Source: an uncultured Clostridia bacterium (GTDB taxonomy: Bacteria; Bacillota; Clostridia; Oscillospirales; CAG-272). Taken from it: 5,446 bases of DNA. The DNA lies in assembly GCA_937914815.1 (NCBI GenBank), contig CALDMI010000341.1, forward strand, positions 1 through 5,446, written 5' to 3'. Below, one piece after another: positions 1 through 5,446 of the stretch; within the stretch, counting starts at the first letter, position 1; each line of letters begins with the position of its first letter. Made by a program: the position numbers and the translations under genes. The notes beneath the pieces were generated by a model that did not search any database, was not told the DNA's origin, and worked only from the letters and a program-made list of their open reading frames with translations.

Positions 1-656
1 CGCGAAATGTAGCTCTGCGATATTCCGAGCTCGTCAGCGACCTCCTTCTGTGTCATCTCCTCCCCGCCCGAGAGCCCGTAGCGCATGTCTATTATGACCT
101 GCTCACGCTCCGAAAGACCGGCGACAGCCTCACGGAGAATTTTTCTCTCCTCGGCGTCCTCCATTTCCCGGAACACGGAATCCGGCTCTGACCCGAGGAC
201 ATCCGACAAAAGAAGCTCGTTACCGTCCCAGTCCACGGACAGCGGCTCATCTATTGATATTTCTCTCTTCTGCTGTGTACGGCGGCGTATGAACATCAGA
301 ATTTCATTTTCTATACATCTTGACGCGTAAGTGGCAAGGCGGATGTTCTTCTCCGTATTGAAGCTGCCTATAGCCTTCACAAGCCCGACCGTACCTATGG
401 AAACAAGCTCCTCAATCCCGACGCCGGTATTCTCGAATTTCTTTGCTATGTACACAACGAGGCGGAGATTATGGACGATAAGCGCGTCGCGCCCCGCCGG
501 AGTACCGATAGCCTCTATCATTTTTTCTTCTTCTGCAGCTGTAAGCGGAGGCGGAAGCGTCTGCTCCCCGTTTACATAATAAATCTCGTCGCCGTTATGG
601 CGGATGCGCGCCACAAGGCGCTGAAAAAACAATCTTATCTTCCTTATAATACTCAT
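1..656 (-). CDS. sigE: RNA polymerase sporulation sigma factor pro-sigma-E, 3' end cut by window edge
   Basis: Sigma-70 family factor of the early mother-cell compartment in sporulation. It is made as an inactive membrane-tethered precursor and activated by SpoIIGA. The 218 visible residues read colinearly with SigE. A basic N-terminal pro-region (about 1-26) is followed by the LPPPL motif (34-38). Region 2 spans about 57-125 and includes NLRLVVYIAKKFENTG (63-78), the IGTVGLVKAI stretch (87-96) and ATYASRCIENEIL (108-120). The linker contains DWDGNELLLSDVLG (142-155). Region 4.2 holds the helix-turn-helix TQKEVADELGISQSYIS (202-218), where the window ends. Against the 239-residue B. subtilis protein about 20 C-terminal residues are missing. 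The ATG at 656-654 overlaps the spoIIGA stop as ATGA. No strong Shine-Dalgarno precedes it, only a weak CGGA about 3 bases away, so translation is probably coupled to spoIIGA. Family assignment is near certain; the missing C-terminus is inferred from family length. Confidence 0.97.
   Translation of the reverse strand, partial: MSIIRKIRLFFQRLVARIRHNGDEIYYVNGEQTLPPPLTAAEEEKMIEAIGTPAGRDALIVHNLRLVVYIAKKFENTGVGIEELVSIGTVGLVKAIGSFNTEKNIRLATYASRCIENEILMFIRRRTQQKREISIDEPLSVDWDGNELLLSDVLGSEPDSVFREMEDAEERKILREAVAGLSEREQVIIDMRYGLSGGEEMTQKEVADELGISQSYIS
579..656 (-). other. Sigma-E pro-sequence and predicted SpoIIGA cleavage site
   Basis: The first 26 residues encoded by sigE are rich in Arg/Lys and hydrophobics (for example MSIIRKIRLFF at 1-11), as expected of the amphipathic membrane-binding pro-peptide. 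In B. subtilis SpoIIGA cuts between the two tyrosines of a VYY motif. The equivalent here is EIYYVNG (24-30), placing the cut between Tyr26 and Tyr27. The acidic DE pair before it (23-24) is also kept. The motif is seen directly; the exact bond is inferred by analogy. Confidence 0.75.
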
Positions 657-1498
657 AAATCCGTAACTGCGTGCGGCACAAGCGCTGGATAGCCGCCGTA
701 GTCTCCCCCCTCTCTGTCTATTGCAACGGTCGCGCCGACCGCGTGTGAGCAGACTGTTATTTCATCCGCCCGAAAGCCGTACAGAAGCATTGATTCTCCA
801 AATCGCCGTATCGGTATGAGCCGCAGTCTGCAGGCGAGCTCCGGTATATTTTCCGCCCTCGTGAGTTCCTCTGCCCGCACCCCGGGAAAAAGCCGCGCGG
901 CGGCAGTTGGCTTCAGAAGTATGACCGGCGACATATCCATAGGGTCGGTCAGGAGGTTTCCGGTATCTGTAAGTGCCTCAACCTCAAGTGTGCGGGCCCC
1001 GAGCCTTATTTTTACGCTCGCCGTACGCACGGTACCGTATGTGCGGAATATGCTTACGGTTATTCTGATAAGCGACAGTGCCAGAACTATCATCACGGAG
1101 AGTATCAGAAATTTTCTGTTTCGTACCCCGGAAAACACCCCGCCGCCTTTGAAAATACCGCTGTTATCGAGAATACCGTAAACGAACCATACAGCACCGC
1201 CGAGCATGATGTTGAAAAGCGCGAAGAAAAGGCAGAAGCGCACATATCGCCTTGCCCCGGCTCTTCCAGTCACGATAACCGCACACAGAAGAAACGAGAG
1301 AAATGCAAGAGCATATGTAATATACGGCATATCGGATATAAAAACAAAAACGAGAGCAGAAAGCGCCCCGACAGCGGCGGCAATCACAACCCGCCTCATG
1401 CCGCCCGGGAGCTTTGTCATTTTCGCAGCAAAGCACAGCGCAATCAGGTCTATTGTGAAATTTATGAGAAAATATACATCGGCATACAGCGTTTTCAT
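653..1498 (-). CDS. spoIIGA: Sporulation sigma-E factor-processing peptidase SpoIIGA
   Basis: Membrane-embedded aspartic protease that cleaves the pro-peptide from sigma-E, normally at the sporulation septum under control of the forespore signal SpoIIR. The 281-residue product has five likely membrane segments (about 8-25, 35-54, 58-77, 86-109 and 129-150). A soluble C-terminal domain follows, with the catalytic motif LTDTGN (176-181, Asp178 the expected catalytic residue) continuing into LLTDP and SPVILL (190-195). This is the DTGN-x-L-x-DP pattern of the family. B. subtilis SpoIIGA has 309 residues, so this one is slightly short but has both domains. I chose the ATG at 1498 because GGGGAG lies six bases upstream and the protein then begins MKTLYADVYFLINF, the normal SpoIIGA N-terminus. 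An in-frame ATG at 1606 would add 36 residues but lies inside the upstream terminator hairpin. The gene overlaps sigE by four bases (ATGA), its substrate gene directly downstream. Confidence 0.95.
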   Translation of the reverse strand: MKTLYADVYFLINFTIDLIALCFAAKMTKLPGGMRRVVIAAAVGALSALVFVFISDMPYITYALAFLSFLLCAVIVTGRAGARRYVRFCLFFALFNIMLGGAVWFVYGILDNSGIFKGGGVFSGVRNRKFLILSVMIVLALSLIRITVSIFRTYGTVRTASVKIRLGARTLEVEALTDTGNLLTDPMDMSPVILLKPTAAARLFPGVRAEELTRAENIPELACRLRLIPIRRFGESMLLYGFRADEITVCSHAVGATVAIDREGGDYGGYPALVPHAVTDL

Positions 1499-1504
1499 TT
1501 TCTT

Positions 1505-1510
1505 CTCCCC
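1505..1510 (-). promoter_or_regulatory. Shine-Dalgarno of spoIIGA
   Basis: Reading on the minus strand, GGGGAG is followed by AAGAAA and then the ATG at 1498-1496, a near-ideal spacing of six bases. This site decides the start of spoIIGA against the longer in-frame option at 1606. Confidence 0.8.
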
Positions 1511-1533
1511 GGCGCTCTCTGTGCTTTGTATAT

Positions 1534-1566
1534 ATTCTATCACCGAGAGTGCGCGGATGTTGTCAG
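1534..1566 (-). promoter_or_regulatory. Probable spoIIG promoter (sigma-A elements, long spacer)
   Basis: On the minus strand a -35-like CTGACA (1566-1561, one mismatch to TTGACA) is separated by 21 bp from a -10-like TAGAAT (1539-1534, one mismatch to TATAAT). A 21-bp gap is too long for an ordinary sigma-A promoter. The B. subtilis spoIIG promoter is known for a 22-bp spacer and for needing phosphorylated Spo0A to activate it. The implied start near 1527 gives a leader of about 29 bases before the spoIIGA ATG. The elements lie between the upstream terminator and spoIIGA, where the operon's promoter is expected. The hexamers and spacing are seen directly; promoter activity and Spo0A dependence are inferred. 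Confidence 0.6.
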
Positions 1567-1567
1567 A
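1561..1567 (-). promoter_or_regulatory. Possible Spo0A box overlapping the -35 element
   Basis: TCTGACA on the minus strand matches the Spo0A box TTCGACA (reverse of TGTCGAA) at five of seven positions and overlaps the -35-like hexamer. In B. subtilis spoIIG a Spo0A site also overlaps the -35 region. I could not find a convincing second box upstream, so this is a weak call that relies on context. Confidence 0.35.
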
Positions 1568-1580
1568 TAATGTATCCGGG

Positions 1581-1621
1581 AAAAAGAAAAGGAACGCCCA
1601 CTGCAATGCAGCAAACGCTCC
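1581..1621 (-). terminator. Rho-independent terminator downstream of mrp
   Basis: On the minus strand, bases 1621-1591 form a perfect 14-bp stem closed by a three-base ATT loop (five of the pairs are G-U wobbles; the outer arm is GGAGCG against CGTTCC). A T-rich run (TTTTCTTTTT, 1590-1581) follows immediately. It begins 24 bases after the mrp stop codon and ends just before the spoIIG promoter, so it should end the cvpA-clp-mrp transcript. Confidence 0.8.
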
Positions 1622-1645
1622 TTATATTCGCTTTTTCAAAAGCAG

Positions 1646-2482
1646 TTACTCCGCCTTTTCACCGGACAGCTTTTTCTCTATAATGTCCGCCGCGGCATCG
1701 AGCGGCTCGCCCTCAAAGAGTTCTATGACGCCGGTGTCGCAAAGGCGGGCATACCCCGGATCTACCGGCAGCTTCGCCAGAACATCCGTTGAGTGCTTTT
1801 CTGCGATCGCTTCTATATCACTCTCACCGAACGGGTGAATTACCGCACCGCAGTCCGGGCACTTTATATAGCTGTAATTCTCGACAAATCCGAGAACTCT
1901 GACATTCATAAGTGCCGCCATGCTAACAGCCTTCTCAACTATCATCGAAACAAGCTCCTGCGGGCTTGTGACAATGACTATTCCGTCGAGCGGGAGGCTC
2001 TGAAAAACGGTGAGCGGCACATCGCCGGTTCCGGGCGGCATATCGACAAACATGTAGTCTACATCGCCCCATACAACCCCGCTCCAGAACTGTTTTACGG
2101 TTCCCGCGATAACAGGTCCACGCCAGACAACGGGGCGGGTCTCCTCGTCCATGAGAAGGTTCAGGCTCATTACCTCTATACCTGTTTTTGTGAGTGCCGG
2201 AAACATTCCGAGGTCATTTCCGTTGACGCTCCCGCACGCGAGCCCGAAAGCACGGGGGATTGACGGACCGGTTATATCGGCATCAAGAATTGCCGTCCTG
2301 TATCCGCGCCGCCTCATAGTCACAGCCAGCATCGAGGTAACAAGCGATTTTCCGACTCCGCCCTTTCCGCTGACGACACCTATGACATGCTTTACACTGC
2401 TCGCCGGGTTCTGCGGCTCTATGAGTGATGCACTACTGCACTTCTCTGAGCACGACGAACAGTCATGAGAACATTCTGCCAT
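1646..2482 (-). CDS. mrp: Mrp/NBP35-family P-loop ATPase (Fe-S cluster carrier)
   Basis: Cytosolic ATPase of the Mrp/NBP35/ApbC group, whose members bind and transfer Fe-S clusters to apo-proteins. The 278 residues carry the deviant Walker A GKGGVGKS (39-46, both lysines present), the switch I region LDADITGPSIPR (66-77) and the Walker B-like VDMPPGTGDVPLT (146-158). The family's C-terminal CxxC is KCPDCG (Cys208, Cys211), which bridges a cluster between two subunits. The N-terminus has an extra cysteine group, Cys4-x3-Cys8-x2-Cys11-x3-Cys15, a plausible second metal site that resembles NBP35 in concept but not in spacing. No DUF59 domain is present at the N-terminus. The ATG is the only start possible, because an in-frame TAA lies two codons upstream; GGAGA sits eight bases before it. 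The gene follows the Clp ATPase by 19 bp, so it is probably co-transcribed, and a terminator follows. Family is certain; the client proteins are unknown. Confidence 0.95.
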   Translation of the reverse strand: MAECSHDCSSCSEKCSSASLIEPQNPASSVKHVIGVVSGKGGVGKSLVTSMLAVTMRRRGYRTAILDADITGPSIPRAFGLACGSVNGNDLGMFPALTKTGIEVMSLNLLMDEETRPVVWRGPVIAGTVKQFWSGVVWGDVDYMFVDMPPGTGDVPLTVFQSLPLDGIVIVTSPQELVSMIVEKAVSMAALMNVRVLGFVENYSYIKCPDCGAVIHPFGESDIEAIAEKHSTDVLAKLPVDPGYARLCDTGVIELFEGEPLDAAADIIEKKLSGEKAE

Positions 2483-2501
2483 GATTTATATCTCCGTTTT
2501 A

Positions 2502-4814
2502 TTATATTGTATCTATTTTTATTTTATTGTTTACAACCGAAAGTCCGATACCGGATATTGCCGTACCGCTGTTTTCGATAAGCGCCGTGGCTATGCCGTC
2601 TTCGATATTGCGCTCAATATATCTGCGCATGTTCCTTGCTCCGTACTTCTCGGAATAGGCTTCATGTGCTATAAAGTCAAGCACATCCGGTGCATATTTC
2701 AGTGCAATGCCGCGCTCTGCAAGGTGGTCGGCGAGCTTTTTCAGCATCAGTCCCGCTATCCGCGACATATCTCCCTCGTCAAGATGCCGGAAGGTGATTA
2801 TCTCATCAATGCGGTTTATAAACTCCGGGCGCAGAAAATCAGACAATGCGCGCTCCGTCCTGTCCTTTGTTGTCCTCTCTTTGGAGGATGTAAAGCCGGA
2901 TACCGCGCTGCTCCGCTCGCTGCCCGCGTTCGTCGTCATTATTATAACCGTATTCTCGAAGTTTACCGTTCTGCCCTGCGCATCGGTGATCTTTCCGTCA
3001 TCAAGAATCTGAAGAAGGATGTTCATAACATCGGGATGCGCCTTTTCTATCTCGTCAAAGAGGATAACGGCATACGGGCGGCGGCGTATCTTCTCCGTCA
3101 GCTGTCCCGCCTCGTCATATCCCACATATCCGGGAGGCGCACCTATTATGCGCGATACGGCGTGCTTTTCCATAAACTCCGACATATCAAGACGGATAAG
3201 CGACTCCGGCTGTTTGAAGAGTTCATCCGACAAAACTTTTACAAGCTCGGTTTTACCGACGCCGGTAGGACCTGCGAATATCATAGAAACCGGGCTCGGA
3301 CGGTCAGAGACACCGGCGCGCTTTCTTCTCACGGCGCGCACAACCGCATTGACAGCCTCGTCCTGACCTATAACTCTTGCGGAAATACGCTCATAGAGCG
3401 TGTTGAGCTCCGTCAGTTCGTCTGCCTGTATCTCCGTAGCCGGAATACCTGTCCAGACCTCTATAACCTTTGCTATATCGTTTACCGTGACAGTAAGACC
3501 GCGGAGCACTTCATCAAGTTCCTTATTTCTCTCTTCAAGCTTCATAGACTGCGCCTTTATTTCGGCGAGCGCCTGATAATTTGCCTCGGTCTGTCCCTCG
3601 CTCTTTTCTACAATCGTCTCAAGCTCCGCCTGCCTTTCTGCAAGCGTTGAGAGAAGTTTATCGTTTTTCCGGCGCTCGTTAAGCTCCGGAGACGTTAGGG
3701 CGGTTCTCGCCGCCGCCTCATCTATAAGGTCTATCGCCTTATCAGGAAGAAATCTGTCGGTTATATACCGCTCCGAAAGAATCGCGGCAGCCCTTGCGGA
3801 CTCAGGAGGTATTGTGACACCGTGAAAATTTTCGTAATAGCCTTTTATTCCGTTTATTATATCTATTGTGTCGGCGACAGACGGCTCCGTGACCGTCACA
3901 GGCTGAAACCTGCGCTCAAGCGCGCTGTCCTTTTCTATATATTTGCGGTATTCCTTAAGCGTTGTCGCGCCTATTACCTGTATCTCGCCGCGCGAGAGTG
4001 CGGGCTTCAACATATTCGCGGCGCTCATACTTCCCTCGGAGTCGCCGGCACCGACTATATTGTGAACCTCATCTATCATGAGGATAACATTTCCGGCGCT
4101 CTTTACCTCTTTTATGAGCCCGAGTATACGCGACTCAAACTGACCGCGGAACTGCGTCCCGGCGACAAGTGACGTGAGGTCGAGGAGCCATATCTCCGAA
4201 TCTGCGAGCCGCTCCGGCACATTTCCGTCCACTATCCTCTGCGCGAGCGCCTCGGCTATCGCGGTTTTACCGACTCCGGGCTCGCCTATAAGGCAGGGAT
4301 TGTTCTTCTGTCTGCGGCAGATTATCTGTATGACGCGGTCGGTCTCCCGCTCGCGCCCTATTAGTCTGTCGGTCTTTCCCTCCGCCGCCTTCTGGTTAAG
4401 GTTTGTGCAGTACATGGAGAGGTATTTTTTCTCCGGCTGTTTCTTCTGGCTGTCGCTCTTTCCCTTTCCGGGCTTTTTCTGCTGGCGGAACGGGAACGGC
4501 GGGAGGGTCCCGAAAAGCTTCTGAAAATCTATCGCGGGGGCTCCGCCGTCGTCCTGCGGCTCTGACGGTGTGGCGTCGGAGTCAGGCTCCTGCCCGTCAC
4601 CGGGAGCTATAAGATCTGTCACCTCATTTGATATATTCTCAATATCGTCATCGGAGATGCCCATCTTTTTCAGTATATCGTCGACAGGCTTTATACCGAG
4701 TTCCTTGGCACAGACGAGGCAGAGCCCCTCGTTCACCGATTTGCCGTTCTCGAGTCTTGTTATAAATACCACGGCGGGACGAATCCCGCACCTGGAACAC
4801 TTCTGAATTTCCAT
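2502..4814 (-). CDS. clpE: ClpE-type AAA+ unfoldase (ATP-dependent Clp protease ATP-binding subunit)
   Basis: Hsp100 unfoldase expected to thread misfolded or tagged proteins into ClpP. The 770 residues start with a zinc finger (Cys6, Cys9, Cys32, Cys35), followed by a low-complexity linker, acidic then Lys-rich (about 70-130). AAA+ module 1 has Walker A GEPGVGKT (177-184), pore loop GTQFRGQFE (219-227), Walker B ILMIDEV (244-250) and the arginine pair in LERRF (299-303). A coiled-coil middle insert covers about 376-437. AAA+ module 2 has Walker A GPTGVGKT (515-522), pore loop GYVGY (562-566), Walker [12 protein letters not shown] (583-593), [11 protein letters not shown] (661-671) and sensor 2 GARNMRR (725-731). 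The zinc finger and the lack of the Clp-N double repeat point to ClpE rather than ClpC; B. subtilis ClpE has 699 residues. The ClpP-docking tripeptide looks like SGF (639-641) instead of the usual VGF/IGF type. The start is fixed by an in-frame TAG six codons upstream, though its Shine-Dalgarno (AGGGTG, 11 bases away) is poor. No CtsR or CIRCE operator is visible in the 23-bp gap before it. Confidence 0.93.
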   Translation of the reverse strand: MEIQKCSRCGIRPAVVFITRLENGKSVNEGLCLVCAKELGIKPVDDILKKMGISDDDIENISNEVTDLIAPGDGQEPDSDATPSEPQDDGGAPAIDFQKLFGTLPPFPFRQQKKPGKGKSDSQKKQPEKKYLSMYCTNLNQKAAEGKTDRLIGRERETDRVIQIICRRQKNNPCLIGEPGVGKTAIAEALAQRIVDGNVPERLADSEIWLLDLTSLVAGTQFRGQFESRILGLIKEVKSAGNVILMIDEVHNIVGAGDSEGSMSAANMLKPALSRGEIQVIGATTLKEYRKYIEKDSALERRFQPVTVTEPSVADTIDIINGIKGYYENFHGVTIPPESARAAAILSERYITDRFLPDKAIDLIDEAAARTALTSPELNERRKNDKLLSTLAERQAELETIVEKSEGQTEANYQALAEIKAQSMKLEERNKELDEVLRGLTVTVNDIAKVIEVWTGIPATEIQADELTELNTLYERISARVIGQDEAVNAVVRAVRRKRAGVSDRPSPVSMIFAGPTGVGKTELVKVLSDELFKQPESLIRLDMSEFMEKHAVSRIIGAPPGYVGYDEAGQLTEKIRRRPYAVILFDEIEKAHPDVMNILLQILDDGKITDAQGRTVNFENTVIIMTTNAGSERSSAVSGFTSSKERTTKDRTERALSDFLRPEFINRIDEIITFRHLDEGDMSRIAGLMLKKLADHLAERGIALKYAPDVLDFIAHEAYSEKYGARNMRRYIERNIEDGIATALIENSGTAISGIGLSVVNNKIKIDTI

Positions 4815-4837
4815 AAAATAATTTGCACCCTATCTGA

Positions 4838-5446
4838 TTAAAAACTGAACACAAAATCTATCGGATTGAATTTACGGAGGAAATTGAAGAAAAATCCTCC
4901 CGAAAATCCGGTTGCCCACTCCGCCTGTGAGACGGAGGGCAAGCCTATTATAAATGTAAAGATAAGCGCCAGAAACCATGCGACAAGGAAGCCGAACGCA
5001 CCGTTGACAATACAGCCGCATATTCTGTTCAGGACGCCGACAGCCCCGCCGTCAAACATCTTTGCAAGCAGTGAGAACACAAGCCGCAAAACCAAGGAGA
5101 AAGCAAGCCAAAGCAGAATAAAAGATATTACCGAGGCAATTATCCTGACCGCCGGGCGGGTAAGATTTTCAATCAGCGTATCGATGAGCCCGTCCGCCCC
5201 TGCCTCGCTCGCAAGTTCGGAGACATCTATTCCGAAAAGCCCCGCCGCGAGCTTCAGTACCGTCGGTATCTCACCGGCTGCATTTTCAACCGTCAGGTCG
5301 GTACATTTGGTATTCATATATTCCGATACTTCGGCTGCCACCGGCTCGTATATCACAGGCTCAACGACCGCCTCAGCAAACGGGACGGCGAGCGCATAAG
5401 CCAGAAAGACCGCCGCAATGGCACACACCGGCTTTGCAACCGTGCG
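4838..5446 (-). CDS. CvpA-family integral membrane protein, 5' end cut by window edge
   Basis: The reading frame is open to the window edge, giving 202 visible residues that begin R-T-V-A-K-P. An in-frame GTG at 5428 has no reason to be the true start; the family's first membrane helix must lie outside. Visible membrane segments are at about 7-26, 100-126 and 139-168. Between the first two is a 70-residue, mostly acidic amphipathic stretch. The VLNRICGCIVNGAFGFLV piece (138-155) before the last helix resembles the CvpA signature (LNR, then a Gly-rich helix), and the tail ends with Asn-Pro (194-195), as many clostridial CvpA proteins do. E. coli CvpA is linked to colicin V production and envelope stress resistance, but the molecular role in Firmicutes is unclear. 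The gene sits 23 bp upstream of the Clp ATPase on the same strand and is probably in the same operon. Assignment rests on topology and motif resemblance, so it is good but not certain. Confidence 0.78.
   Translation of the reverse strand, partial: RTVAKPVCAIAAVFLAYALAVPFAEAVVEPVIYEPVAAEVSEYMNTKCTDLTVENAAGEIPTVLKLAAGLFGIDVSELASEAGADGLIDTLIENLTRPAVRIIASVISFILLWLAFSLVLRLVFSLLAKMFDGGAVGVLNRICGCIVNGAFGFLVAWFLALIFTFIIGLPSVSQAEWATGFSGGFFFNFLRKFNPIDFVFSF

Noticed and set aside
1164..1436. Minus-strand frame of 90 codons within spoIIGA
   Set aside because: It is out of frame with the well-supported SpoIIGA coding sequence and encodes nothing recognisable.
2506..2536. Promoter-like TTGTAA and TACAAT, 19 bp apart, on the minus strand just before mrp
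   Set aside because: The -35 matches at only four of six positions, the region is a generic A/T-rich tail of the Clp gene, and the leader would be only about 17 bases. Read-through from the upstream gene is a simpler explanation.
2481..3650. Plus-strand open frame of 389 codons antisense to the Clp ATPase
   Set aside because: It lies wholly opposite well-conserved AAA+ coding sequence, has no recognisable domain, and its length is explained by the codon bias of the minus-strand gene. The other plus-strand frames are rejected for the same reason.
4876..4900. Inverted repeat GGAGGA...TCCTCC with a 13-base loop
   Set aside because: It is only six bp long, inside the CvpA coding region, and no T-run follows on either strand; it encodes the Phe/Asn/Arg/Lys-rich tail.
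1..5446. Search for CRISPR repeats, insertion sequences, tRNA/rRNA genes and riboswitches
   Set aside because: No regularly spaced repeats, transposase motifs, terminal inverted repeats or structured RNA signatures were seen; nearly the whole window is occupied by five conserved chromosomal genes.

Overview
The window comes from an endospore-forming Firmicute, most likely a gut-type Clostridia close to Oscillospiraceae/Ruminococcaceae. The class assignment rests on the spoIIGA-sigE pair, the clostridial style of the Mrp protein and the balanced GC content (estimated by eye). The family is a guess. All recognisable genes lie on the minus strand, so the biological reading order runs from 5446 down to 1.

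Layout in transcription order: (1) the end of a CvpA-family membrane protein (5446-4838, N-terminus outside the window). (2) After 23 bp, a 770-residue Clp/Hsp100 unfoldase of ClpE type (4814-2502), with an N-terminal four-cysteine zinc finger, two AAA+ modules and no Clp-N domain. (3) After 19 bp, an Mrp/NBP35-type P-loop ATPase (2482-1646). (4) A rho-independent terminator at 1621-1581 that closes this cvpA-clp-mrp unit. (5) A promoter-like region at 1567-1534 whose elements have the long spacing typical of Spo0A-activated spoIIG promoters. (6) spoIIGA (1498-653), the membrane aspartic protease that activates pro-sigma-E. (7) sigE (656-1, C-terminus outside the window), which overlaps spoIIGA by an ATGA and carries the cleavable pro-sequence.

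Functionally there are two units. The upstream one combines protein quality control (ClpE), Fe-S cluster handling (Mrp) and a CvpA-type membrane protein, and nothing visible ties these three to one pathway. The downstream one is the spoIIG operon: SpoIIGA sits in the septal membrane and removes the N-terminal pro-peptide of sigma-E, which then directs mother-cell transcription. A terminator followed by a new promoter suggests the sporulation operon is insulated from its housekeeping neighbour.

I see no mobile element, CRISPR array, tRNA or rRNA, and no stretch over 150 bp without a gene. I found no clear evidence of an undescribed system. The most interesting points are the spoIIG promoter architecture, the lack of a good ribosome-binding site for sigE, and an altered ClpP-docking tripeptide in the Clp ATPase.
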